DNA of 64,000 bases from Kitasatospora herbaricolor (GTDB lineage: Bacteria; Actinomycetota; Actinomycetes; Streptomycetales; Streptomycetaceae): contig NZ_JAUSVA010000002.1 of NCBI RefSeq assembly GCF_030813695.1, positions 3,410,001 to 3,474,000 of the forward strand. The letters are read 5' to 3'. The position numbers and the translations under genes were made by a program. The notes under the pieces are model-generated. The model saw nothing but the letters and a program-made list of their open reading frames with translations, made no database searches and was not told where the DNA came from. Of this stretch, positions 32,810-40,477 are shown in pieces. Numbering within the stretch: the stretch's first letter is position 1; each line of letters begins with the position of its first letter.

Positions 32810-33671
32810 CCTGGACCACCACCCTTCGGGTCGCCAGCAGTTGGACGACCCGGCCGAGCGCGAGCAGCACCACGGCCCAGGCGGCCTGGAAGCCGAGCGC
32901 GCCGAGCAGGCCGGCGCCGGACTCACGTTCCAGGAAGACGTCGGTGGGCACCTGCACCAGCGAGGCCCACGGCAGCAGCGGCGCGATCTCGCCGAGCAGG
33001 CCGGGGAAGAGGCCGATCGGCAGCAGCATCCCGGAGAAGAACATCGACACCACCAGCATCACCGACCGCACGCCGTCCGAGTCGTGCAGCCAGAAGCCGG
33101 TGAGCACGACCAGGTAGCGCAGCCCGAAGCTGACCAGCACCGCGAGCAGCACCGACAGCAGGAACTCGGCCCAGACCAGCGGGTCGTGCGGCACCCGCAG
33201 GTCGAAGACGAGCGCCCCGGCGATCATCGGGGCGGCGCCACGCGCCACCAGGTGGAAGCCGGCCCGCCCCAGGTCGCCGGCCAGCCACCAGCCCTGGAAG
33301 TCCACCGGACGGTAGAGGTCGACGGCGATGTCACCGGTGCGGAAGCGCTCCTGGACGTCGTCCTGGAAACCGCCGCCCCAGACCGCGACGGTGACCAGCA
33401 GCGCCTGGCTGACCCAGATGTAGGTGACGGCCTGGGCGGTGTCGTAGCCGCCGAGGCCCGGCCGGGCCCGCCAGAGCGCGAGGAAGCTGTAGGCCAGGAT
33501 GAAGCCGAAGACGGTGTTGGTGAAGGCCCCGGCCAAGGTCGCGGCCCGGTAGGTGGAGTAGCGGCGGAAGCTGCCCGCGGCGACCGCGAGGTAGACCCGG
33601 GCGGCGCCGGCGTGGGCCGTCCCCGGAGGGCGGCCGCGGGGCGGTCCGCCGGGCTTCACTGATACCGGCAT
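32802..33671 (-). CDS. ABC-2 family permease (COG4587-like)
   Basis: 289 aa; the ATG at 33671 has AAGGAGA upstream. Six hydrophobic helices are predicted, with TGDIAVDLYRPVDFQGWW as the family-typical cytoplasmic loop and FGLRYLVVLTGFWLHDSDGV. It is the first gene of the exporter operon. In the minus-strand upstream DNA, CAATAAGTCGAC may hold the -10, but no clear regulator site was found. Confidence 0.85.
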   Translation of the reverse strand: MPVSVKPGGPPRGRPPGTAHAGAARVYLAVAAGSFRRYSTYRAATLAGAFTNTVFGFILAYSFLALWRARPGLGGYDTAQAVTYIWVSQALLVTVAVWGGGFQDDVQERFRTGDIAVDLYRPVDFQGWWLAGDLGRAGFHLVARGAAPMIAGALVFDLRVPHDPLVWAEFLLSVLLAVLVSFGLRYLVVLTGFWLHDSDGVRSVMLVVSMFFSGMLLPIGLFPGLLGEIAPLLPWASLVQVPTDVFLERESGAGLLGALGFQAAWAVVLLALGRVVQLLATRRVVVQGG

Positions 33672-34084
33672 ATTGTCTCCTTGTCGACTTATTGGGAGCG
33701 GGTCAAGGGCACGGACCAGGGGCGGCCGCCCGCCCTCGGACCGTCGCGGAACGCGCGCCGACACGCGCGGACGCACGACGGACCGGCTCCGACCGGCCTG
33801 ACCCCGGGGTGTCCCGGGCGGCGGGCGGAGCTCGCACCCACTGGCTGCGCTATGCGGTTCTCACCTTTCACCGTACCGCCACCGATCATCCGGCGCAGCT
33901 GAATTCCCCGCCCCCGAACCCCACCGACCGTCCCCCGCGCCCCCGTTCGCCGCCCCCGCGCCCACCGGACCACCCCTACCGCCGGGTTCCGCACGCCGGA
34001 TCCCGCACCGGCCGCCGCCGAACCGCCCCGCCACAACCCCCGGAAGAACCACCTGATCACCGCTCAAATCGACATAATCACCCC
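33672..34084. other. Divergent intergenic region ABC operon / PBP
   Basis: 413 bp. The left edge contains the exporter leader and ribosome-binding site; the right edge contains the PBP promoter. The middle is C-rich and has no convincing ORF or repeat. Confidence 0.5.
34073..34078 (+). promoter_or_regulatory. -10 element CATAAT for a leaderless PBP transcript
   Basis: CATAAT ends 6 nt before the ATG at 34085 and no Shine-Dalgarno sequence is present. Transcription would begin at the initiation codon. The -35 is not distinct. Confidence 0.45.
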
Positions 34085-36472
34085 ATGAGCCTGGAGCCCG
34101 CCGACCACCGGCCCGACCCGCAGCCCGACACCGGCACACCCCCCGCGCTCACCGGGCCACCCGCCGCCGGCCCCGCCCACGGCACCCGCCGCGACCGCCG
34201 CCGGGCCCGCCGCACCGACCGCCGCCGGGCCCGCCGCGCCCTGCCCGGCTGGCGCCGCGCCATCCCCACCTGGCGGATGCTCCTCACCGGCCTCGCCGGC
34301 CTGCTCCTGCTCGGCATCGCGGCCTTCGTCACGCTCTACCTGATCGTCCCCGTGCCCGACGCCAACGCCCACGCCGTCGCCCAGAACAACATCTACTACT
34401 ACGCCGACGGCACCGAACTCGCCCGCACCGGCGCCGTCAACCGCAGCGACGTCACCCTCGACCAGATCCCCGCCGACACCCAGCACGCCGCCGTCTCCGC
34501 CGAGGACCGCACCTTCTACCGCAACAAGGGCGTCGACCTCAAAGGCATGGTCCGGGCCGGCTGGAACACCGTCACCGGCCAGGGCACCCAGGGCGGCTCC
34601 ACCATCACCCAGCAGTACGTGAAGAACTACTACCTGACCCAGGACCAGACCCTCTCCCGCAAGGTCAAGGAACTCTTCATCTCGCTCAAGGTCGACCAGC
34701 AGCAGAGCAAGGACCAGATCCTCGCCGGCTACCTCAACACCAGCTACTTCGGCCGCAACGCCTACGGCATCCAGAGCGCCGCCAACGCCTACTTCGGCAC
34801 CGACGTCTCCCGGCTCACCACCGCGCAGAGCGCCTACCTCGCCGCGCTGCTCCAGGCCCCCAGCGCGTACGACGTCAAGAACGCCACCCCCGCCAACCGC
34901 ACCCGCGCGGTCGCCCGCTGGAACTACGTCCTGGACGGCATGGTCTCGCTCGGCTTCCTCGACCCCGCCGCCCGGGCCGCGACCAGCTTCCCCGAGCCGA
35001 TCGACCCCAGGCCCGTCGTCGGCCTCGCCGGCCAGAGCGGCTACCTCGTCGACATCGCCGACACCTACCTCGCCAGCACCGGCACCGTCGACGCCGCCAC
35101 CCTCAAGGCCGGCGGCTGGCGGATCACCACCAGCTTCGACAAGGCCAAGCAGGACGCCTTCGCCGCCGCCGTCCAGCAGGAACTCACCGACGAGCTCGAC
35201 CCCCGGGCCCGGCCCGGCACGGACACCGACGTCCGCGTCGCCGGCGCCTCCGTCGAGGCGGCGACCGGCCGGATCGTCGCCGCCTACGGCGGCCCCGACT
35301 ACGCCAAGCAGCCCTTCAACGACGCCCTGCGCCAGGACAACCAGATCGGCTCCACCTTCAAACCGCTCGAACTCGCCGCCGCGATCGAGAGCGAGGCCAC
35401 CACCCAGGACGGCCGCCGCATCACCACCGAGACCGTCTACGACGGCACCAGCGGCCGCGACGTGATCGGCGGCCCCACCCCCTACGACCCGCCCAACGAG
35501 GACGACATCGACTACGGCCCGGTGTCCCTGCGGCTCGCCATGGTGAAGTCGGTCAACTCGGTGTACGCCCAGGAGGGCGTGGACGCCGGCCTGCCCGAAG
35601 TCCGGGAGACCGCCCTGCGGCTGGGCATCCCCGCCGACGTCCCCGGCATGGACCCCGCCAACACCTCGATGACCCTGGGCACCGTCACCCCCAGCGCCAT
35701 CGACCTGGCCGGCGTGTACGCCGCCCTCGCCAACCACGGCCAGGCGCTCAGCCCCTGGTCCGTCCTCAAACTGGAACACACCGGCTACTCCGACATCCCC
35801 CGGCTGCCCGAGCACGAACCGACCACCGCCCTCGACCGGGGCACCGCCGACGCCGTCACCGGGGTACTGCGCGACGTGATCAGCGGCCGCGGCACCGGCG
35901 CCGCCGCCCTCGCCCTCGGCCGGCCCGCCGCCGGCAAGACCGGCACCACCGACTCCAACCTGGCCGCCTGGTTCGCCGGCTACACCCCCGAACTCGCCAC
36001 CACGGTCAGCCTGTTCAGGGAGAACCCGAAGACCCACGCCAAGGAGTCGCTGGCCGGCACCGCCGGCCTGACCCGGATCAACGGCGGCACCTTCCCCACC
36101 GAGATCTGGACCTCCTACATGGCCGACGCCCTCGAAGGCAGCCGGATCCAGCACTTCGACCTGCACCCCGCCCAGGGCAACACCCAGCCCGGCCCGGCCG
36201 CCACCCCCGGCAACGGCGGCGGCACCTCCCCGGGCACCCGACCGGCCGGCACCCCCACCCCGGCCCCCAGCGTCAGCACCGCCCCCGCGCCCACCGGCAA
36301 CCCCACCCCGCCGGCCGGGCCGGGCCCCACCCCGCCGCCGAGCCCCACCGTCACACCCAGCCGCAGCGCCCCCACCCGCGCCACCCCGCCTCCCGCACCG
36401 ACCCCCACCGGCGCCGCCGGCCCCTCCCCCGCCGGCGCCCTCCCGCCTTCCCCGCCCCCGCCCAAGCCCTGA
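34085..36472 (+). CDS. Class A bifunctional penicillin-binding protein (copy 2)
   Basis: 795 aa from ATG. Layout mirrors copy 1 at 6766: basic Arg-rich head, helix MLLTGLAGLLLLGIAAFVTL, GT51 domain (SAEDRTFYRNKG, GGSTITQQYVKNYY, AGYLNTSYFGRNAYGI) and transpeptidase with GSTFKPL, SVNSVY and KTGTT. A roughly 115-residue extracellular tail rich in Pro/Thr/Ser ends the protein. It should synthesise and crosslink peptidoglycan. In S. coelicolor I recall a PBP near the nag cluster in a similar position, consistent with this being conserved synteny. Confidence 0.93.
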   Translation: MSLEPADHRPDPQPDTGTPPALTGPPAAGPAHGTRRDRRRARRTDRRRARRALPGWRRAIPTWRMLLTGLAGLLLLGIAAFVTLYLIVPVPDANAHAVAQNNIYYYADGTELARTGAVNRSDVTLDQIPADTQHAAVSAEDRTFYRNKGVDLKGMVRAGWNTVTGQGTQGGSTITQQYVKNYYLTQDQTLSRKVKELFISLKVDQQQSKDQILAGYLNTSYFGRNAYGIQSAANAYFGTDVSRLTTAQSAYLAALLQAPSAYDVKNATPANRTRAVARWNYVLDGMVSLGFLDPAARAATSFPEPIDPRPVVGLAGQSGYLVDIADTYLASTGTVDAATLKAGGWRITTSFDKAKQDAFAAAVQQELTDELDPRARPGTDTDVRVAGASVEAATGRIVAAYGGPDYAKQPFNDALRQDNQIGSTFKPLELAAAIESEATTQDGRRITTETVYDGTSGRDVIGGPTPYDPPNEDDIDYGPVSLRLAMVKSVNSVYAQEGVDAGLPEVRETALRLGIPADVPGMDPANTSMTLGTVTPSAIDLAGVYAALANHGQALSPWSVLKLEHTGYSDIPRLPEHEPTTALDRGTADAVTGVLRDVISGRGTGAAALALGRPAAGKTGTTDSNLAAWFAGYTPELATTVSLFRENPKTHAKESLAGTAGLTRINGGTFPTEIWTSYMADALEGSRIQHFDLHPAQGNTQPGPAATPGNGGGTSPGTRPAGTPTPAPSVSTAPAPTGNPTPPAGPGPTPPPSPTVTPSRSAPTRATPPPAPTPTGAAGPSPAGALPPSPPPPKP

Positions 36473-36560
36473 GCCCTGAGCCCTGAGCCCGCTTCCCCGC
36501 CGGGCGCCCGACCGCCGGCCCGGTCCAGGACCGCCACCCCGCCCCTGGACCGGCACCCGC

Positions 36561-37745
36561 CTACCGGACCAGCTCACGCTCCAACGGCGTCCGGATCCTC
36601 GGCGTCACCCGCACCCCACCCAGCCACCCCGCCAACCGGACCGCCACCGCCGCCACCGCGGCCTCCGCCTCCGACCCCACGTCCGACAACAGCCGCCACA
36701 CCAGCTCACCGTCCGCGCGCTGTGCCCAACCGCCCACCACCCGGCCGTCCCACCAGACCGTCGGCCCCGCGTTGCCCGCCCGGTCGAACAGCGCCGGCAC
36801 GTCCTGCGCCCGCAGGTACCAGTCCCGGCCCCGCCACCCCATCACCGTCGGATCCAGCGCCGGCAGCAGCGCCGCCCACGGCCCGGACGCCCGCACCACG
36901 CCCACGTCACCCGGCAGCACCACCCCGGCGGCGCCCTCCCCCAGCGTCACCTCCTGCGCGCCCACGTCCGCCAGCGCCCGCCGGGCGTCCCCGAGCGTCC
37001 AGCCCGTCCACCACTTGAGGTCCTCCACCGTGGCCGGCCCGTACGAGGCCAGCCAGCGGCGCGCCACCTCGGCCTTCGACTCGCGCACCGGCAGCTCCGG
37101 CCACTGCCGCACCGGCGCGTACGGGTAGTTGCTGCTCAGCCAGGAGCCGCGCGGCCGGCAGCGCCGGACGTGCCCGTCCGAGGCCAGCAGGCGCAGCAGC
37201 CGGCTGCCCACGCTCTGCCGGGCCTCGTACGGCTTGCCCTCCGACATGAGCATGGTCTCGCGCAGGGCCGGCACGTCCGCCGACAGCTCCGCCGTGGTCG
37301 CCTCGCCGCGCGCCGCCAGCGCCGCCAGCACCGCCCGCTCCGTCCCCGCGAGCCGCGCCTCGTCCCAGCCCTCGGCGAAGTCCCGCAGGTGCTTCAGCAG
37401 CGTCGCCCGCTCCTTGGCCGCGATCGCCCGCGCCGTCGAGGAGCTGACGAACGGCGCGAACTCCTCGGTCACCGCGAAGATGGTGCGACGCATCGACAGG
37501 AGCTTCACCAGGGTCACGTCGTCGTACAGCGCACGCTCCACCTCGGCCGCCGAAGGCTCGGCCAGGCGCGCGCAGGCCGACAGGTACACCGTGGCGGCGT
37601 CCGTCGCGTGCAGCCCGACGACCGCGTCCGCCACCTGCTCCACCGACTCCGCCCGCCGGGCGGGCACCAGCAGGTGCCGCTCCCCCAGCCGGGCCCGGCG
37701 CTGTTCGTCACTGATCCTCGGGCGACTGCCACTCGTTCCGGTCAT
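36561..37745 (-). CDS. Winged-helix DNA-binding protein, AlkZ/YcaQ-like (HTH_42)
   Basis: 394 aa from ATG. Family landmarks are SAEVERALYDDVTLVKLLSM, MRRTIFAV, RGSWLSSNYPYAP, WTGWTLGDARRAL and TVWWDGRVVGGWAQ. The family includes AlkZ and YcaQ glycosylases that unhook interstrand crosslinks. Their catalytic QxQ or QxD site corresponds here to LHATDAAT (residues 45-52), so the usual glutamine is histidine. It may be an AlkZ-like glycosylase of different specificity or a non-catalytic relative. Convergent with the PBP. Confidence 0.75.
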   Translation of the reverse strand: MTGTSGSRPRISDEQRRARLGERHLLVPARRAESVEQVADAVVGLHATDAATVYLSACARLAEPSAAEVERALYDDVTLVKLLSMRRTIFAVTEEFAPFVSSSTARAIAAKERATLLKHLRDFAEGWDEARLAGTERAVLAALAARGEATTAELSADVPALRETMLMSEGKPYEARQSVGSRLLRLLASDGHVRRCRPRGSWLSSNYPYAPVRQWPELPVRESKAEVARRWLASYGPATVEDLKWWTGWTLGDARRALADVGAQEVTLGEGAAGVVLPGDVGVVRASGPWAALLPALDPTVMGWRGRDWYLRAQDVPALFDRAGNAGPTVWWDGRVVGGWAQRADGELVWRLLSDVGSEAEAAVAAVAVRLAGWLGGVRVTPRIRTPLERELVR

Positions 37746-37929
37746 ACCCGGGGACAGTAATGCAGCCGTCCGGCCCGATCACGGCGATCGGCGGGACCGC
37801 CGGCCCGGCGCGGACCTCCGGCGCCCGGGTGACCGCGGGCCGCAGCGATCCGGCACGGCCGGATGCGGGGTGAGCCGGTCAGCGGTACCGGCCGGGCGGA
37901 GGCACCGGCCGATCAGGTGTGCCGGCCGG

Positions 37930-38310
37930 TCACAGGTACAGGCCGGTCGAACCCTCCGTGTCGCCGAAGCGGGTCGCCGCCACCGCGTGCAGGTCCCGCT
38001 CGCGCAGCAGCACGTACGTCGCGCCGCGCACCTCGACCTCCAGCTTGTCCTCCGGGTCGTACAGCACCCGGTCACCCGGCTCCACCGACCGGACGCTCTG
38101 GCCGACCGCCACCGCCTCCGCCCAGGTGCACCGCTTGCTCAGCTCGGCCGTCGCCGGGATCAGGATGCCGCCGGTCGAACGGCGCTCGCCCTCGGCCCCC
38201 TCGGTCTTCACCAGCACCCGGTCGTGCAGCATCTTGATCGGCAGCTTCTCGCCCAGCCGGTCGTGGCGAGGTGCTTCGTCCTGCGGGGTCCGCGCGTCGT
38301 TGGTACTCAC
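37930..38310 (-). CDS. GroES-family (Cpn10) co-chaperonin-like protein
   Basis: 126 aa, GTG start. The Cpn10 domain begins KMLHDRVLVKTEGAEGERR, then STGGILIPATAELSKR and GDRVLYDPEDKLEVEVRG. It differs from the principal GroES by an N-terminal extension of about 25 polar residues and a C-terminal tail. Streptomyces carry this extra GroES-like protein away from groEL; a role as an alternative co-chaperonin is inferred only. Confidence 0.8.
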   Translation of the reverse strand: MSTNDARTPQDEAPRHDRLGEKLPIKMLHDRVLVKTEGAEGERRSTGGILIPATAELSKRCTWAEAVAVGQSVRSVEPGDRVLYDPEDKLEVEVRGATYVLLRERDLHAVAATRFGDTEGSTGLYL

Positions 38311-38461
38311 GCCCCGACCGTACCCGCCCCCGGGCACCCGCGTGACCCTGGCCCGGCATGCGGAAGGCCGGGTACGCACATCCGGCGCACCCGGCCCCCT
38401 CCCCCGCCGCCCGGCAGCGCGGGGCCGCACCCGCGAGGGCCGGCCCGGCGGGCGCCGCGGC

Positions 38462-38806
38462 TCAGCCCCGCCGGCGCTTGCGGGCCGAGGCCAGCAGCAG
38501 CACCACGCCGACGCCCACCAGGGCGGCCGGCACGATCCGCTCCTTGCGCGGGCGGCCCTTCTCGTCCGTGAACTGCGCCTTCGCCTTCTCGACCGCCCCG
38601 CTCGCCGCCACGTACGCCCGACCGGCCTTCTGCTCGACCGACGCCACCGCCTTGGCCTTCACCTGCGCCGCGACCGTCGACGGGTGCACCCGCACCGCGA
38701 GCTCGTCCAGGGTCGACGCCAGCTTGGTGCGGGTACGCGCGATGTCCGCCTCGATCTGGGCGGCCGTCCGCGTGTCCGTCTTGTCCTTCGTGCTCGCCTC
38801 GCCCAC
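38462..38806 (-). CDS. DUF3618 family protein
   Basis: 114 aa, GTG start at 38806 (another possible GTG lies three codons upstream; no strong ribosome-binding site separates them). RTAAQIEADIARTRTKLAST and LDELAVRVHPSTV are the DUF3618 signature. A C-terminal helix (IVPAALVGVGVVLLLASA) followed by RKRRRG suggests a tail-anchored membrane protein. Function unknown. It is divergent from bcp across a short promoter region. Confidence 0.8.
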   Translation of the reverse strand: MGEASTKDKTDTRTAAQIEADIARTRTKLASTLDELAVRVHPSTVAAQVKAKAVASVEQKAGRAYVAASGAVEKAKAQFTDEKGRPRKERIVPAALVGVGVVLLLASARKRRRG

Positions 38807-38947
38807 TAGGGCCACCCCATTCACCGATGTTGTCCTGTGCGACCGCCCCAGTTTGTCAGCTGACCCGCCGCCACGCGCGGCCCCACCCACCAACAGAGGT
38901 AAGTTTGCCGTGGTACGACCACCAGTCCACACGAGGAGAGTTCCACC

Positions 38948-39424
38948 GTGAGCGAGCGCCTCCAGGCCGGAGACACCGCGCCTGCCTTCACCCTGCCCGA
39001 CGCCGACGGCAAGCAGGTGTCCCTCGCCGACCACCTCGGTCGCAAGGTGATCGTGTACTTCTACCCCGCCGCCCTCACCCCCGGCTGCACCACCCAGGCC
39101 TGCGACTTCACCGACAACCTGGAGGCCTTCTCCGGCGCCGGGTACGAGGTCATCGGCATCTCCCCGGACAAGCCCGAGAAGCTCGGCAAGTTCCGCGAGA
39201 CCGAGGACCTCAAGGTCACCCTGCTCGCCGACGAGGACAAGTCCGTCCTGGAGGCCTACGGCGCCTTCGGCGAGAAGAAGCTCTACGGCAAGACCGTCGT
39301 CGGCGTCATCCGCTCCACCGTGATCGTGGACGAGCAGGGCAAGGTCGAGCACGCCCTGTACAACGTGAAGGCCACCGGCCACGTCGCCAAGCTGCTCCGC
39401 GACCTGAAGATCGCCGCGGCCTGA
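38948..39424 (+). CDS. bcp: Thioredoxin-dependent thiol peroxidase (Bcp/PrxQ)
   Basis: 158 aa, GTG start with GAGGAG upstream. The peroxidatic cysteine is C47 in YPAALTPGCTTQACDF and C52, five residues later, is the PrxQ-type resolving cysteine. It reduces H2O2 and organic peroxides using thioredoxin. A Thr precedes the PGC motif, as expected. Length is typical. Confidence 0.93.
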   Translation: MSERLQAGDTAPAFTLPDADGKQVSLADHLGRKVIVYFYPAALTPGCTTQACDFTDNLEAFSGAGYEVIGISPDKPEKLGKFRETEDLKVTLLADEDKSVLEAYGAFGEKKLYGKTVVGVIRSTVIVDEQGKVEHALYNVKATGHVAKLLRDLKIAAA

Positions 39425-39440
39425 TCCCGACCGCCCCACC

Positions 39441-39482
39441 GCGCCGGCACGGCGGGCCCGCGCGGGCCCGCCGTGCCGGCGC
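39441..39482. terminator. 42-bp perfect palindrome after bcp
   Basis: Arms of 21 bases (GCGCCGGCACGGCGGGCCCG plus C, and its exact complement) meet without a spacer, 17 nt after the bcp stop. It would fold into a very stable hairpin and may act as a terminator although no U tract follows. Confidence 0.6.
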
Positions 39483-39640
39483 GCACAGTGCCGGAGGCGT
39501 CGTGCCGGGGCCGGCCTGTCACCACTCTGTCCCGATGGTGTCCTGAAGAGGCCAAGCACCGGCGCCCGGCGGCCCGGCACCCCTAGGGTTCTGTGCACCG
39601 GGTCCAGCAGCCCGGTTCCCGCCGCGCCCCTGGAGTGACC

Positions 39641-40348
39641 GTGCCGAGCCACAGACCCGTCACCGCCCGCCGCCTTCCCGCCCGCCTGAGCCTGGCCGCC
39701 GCCGGTGCGGCCCTCGCCCTCGCGCTCACCGCCTGCGGACCGGAGGAGACCCCCGGGGTCGCCGACGGCCCCGCCGCGACCGGGGCCGCCCCGAGCAGCC
39801 CGGCCGCCGCCCCCGCCACCACCCCGCCCGCGACGGGGAAGACCCCCGCGCCGGCCCCCACCGCCACCGCGGCCCCGGCCGGGAAGCGGAAGGTCGCGAC
39901 GGCGCGGACGGCCGGCGGGCTGGCCGTGTACACCGGGCAGGGTGCCGTGTCCGACGTGGCGATCGACCCCGGGGAGATGCGGGACGGCATGAACCTCGTC
40001 GTCTCGGAGTACGCGCCGGCCGCCAAGGGCACCGACCGCAGGATCCTCCTGGTCGCGGTCGACAACGTCCCCGAGGACCCGAACAAGCGCCGCGAGCACC
40101 TGTGGCGCGGCCTGATCGACTACGCGCTGGACGGCGGCTCCACCGGCAGCCCGGGTACCGCCGCGCCGTACGGGCCCGGGCCGCTGGGCGGCTCGGTCGA
40201 GTGCCTGGGCCTGCCCGAGGCCGCCACCACCGACGTGCTCTGCGGCTGGGCGGACGCCTCCACCGCGGGCGTCGCGCTGTTCCCGAAGAGCACCGTCAAG
40301 GAGGCCGCCGCGCTGTTCATCGCGATGCGCTCCGACATCGAGCACTGA
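39641..40348 (+). CDS. Putative lipoprotein of unknown function
   Basis: 235 aa, GTG start at 39641 with GGAG at correct spacing; a GTG at 39635 overlaps the ribosome-binding site. The signal peptide RLSLAAAGAALALALTAC has its lipobox Cys at 32. A Pro/Ala/Thr linker of about 55 residues leads to a 130-residue folded domain (GDVAIDP..., RRILLVAVDNVP, TDVLCGWADASTAGVALFP) that I do not recognise. TAGGGT at 39584-39589 may be its -10. The 23-bp tandem duplication at the stop codon is noted separately. Confidence 0.65.
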   Translation: MPSHRPVTARRLPARLSLAAAGAALALALTACGPEETPGVADGPAATGAAPSSPAAAPATTPPATGKTPAPAPTATAAPAGKRKVATARTAGGLAVYTGQGAVSDVAIDPGEMRDGMNLVVSEYAPAAKGTDRRILLVAVDNVPEDPNKRREHLWRGLIDYALDGGSTGSPGTAAPYGPGPLGGSVECLGLPEAATTDVLCGWADASTAGVALFPKSTVKEAAALFIAMRSDIEH

Positions 40349-40383
40349 TCCCGGCGGCCGTCGAGCACTGATCCCGGCGGCCG
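40338..40383 (+). repeat. 23-bp tandem duplication across a stop codon
   Basis: TCGAGCACTGATCCCGGCGG plus CCG occurs twice in direct succession (40338-40360 and 40361-40383). The first copy contains the TGA stop of the preceding lipoprotein; the second is a non-coding echo. Confidence 0.9.
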
Positions 40384-40403
40384 GACCGCCCGGGAACGAC
40401 GAA

Positions 40404-40444
40404 GCGGTGGCGGCACACCCCCCGACCGGGTGCACCGCCACCGC
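40404..40444. terminator. Bidirectional terminator lipoprotein / chitinase
   Basis: GCGGTGGCGG (40404-40413) and CCGCCACCGC (40435-40444) are perfect 10-bp arms, with inner ACCC/GGGT pairing, between convergent genes. Confidence 0.7.
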
Positions 40445-40477
40445 CGTCACTCACCTCGGTGAGCCGCTGTCATCCGA

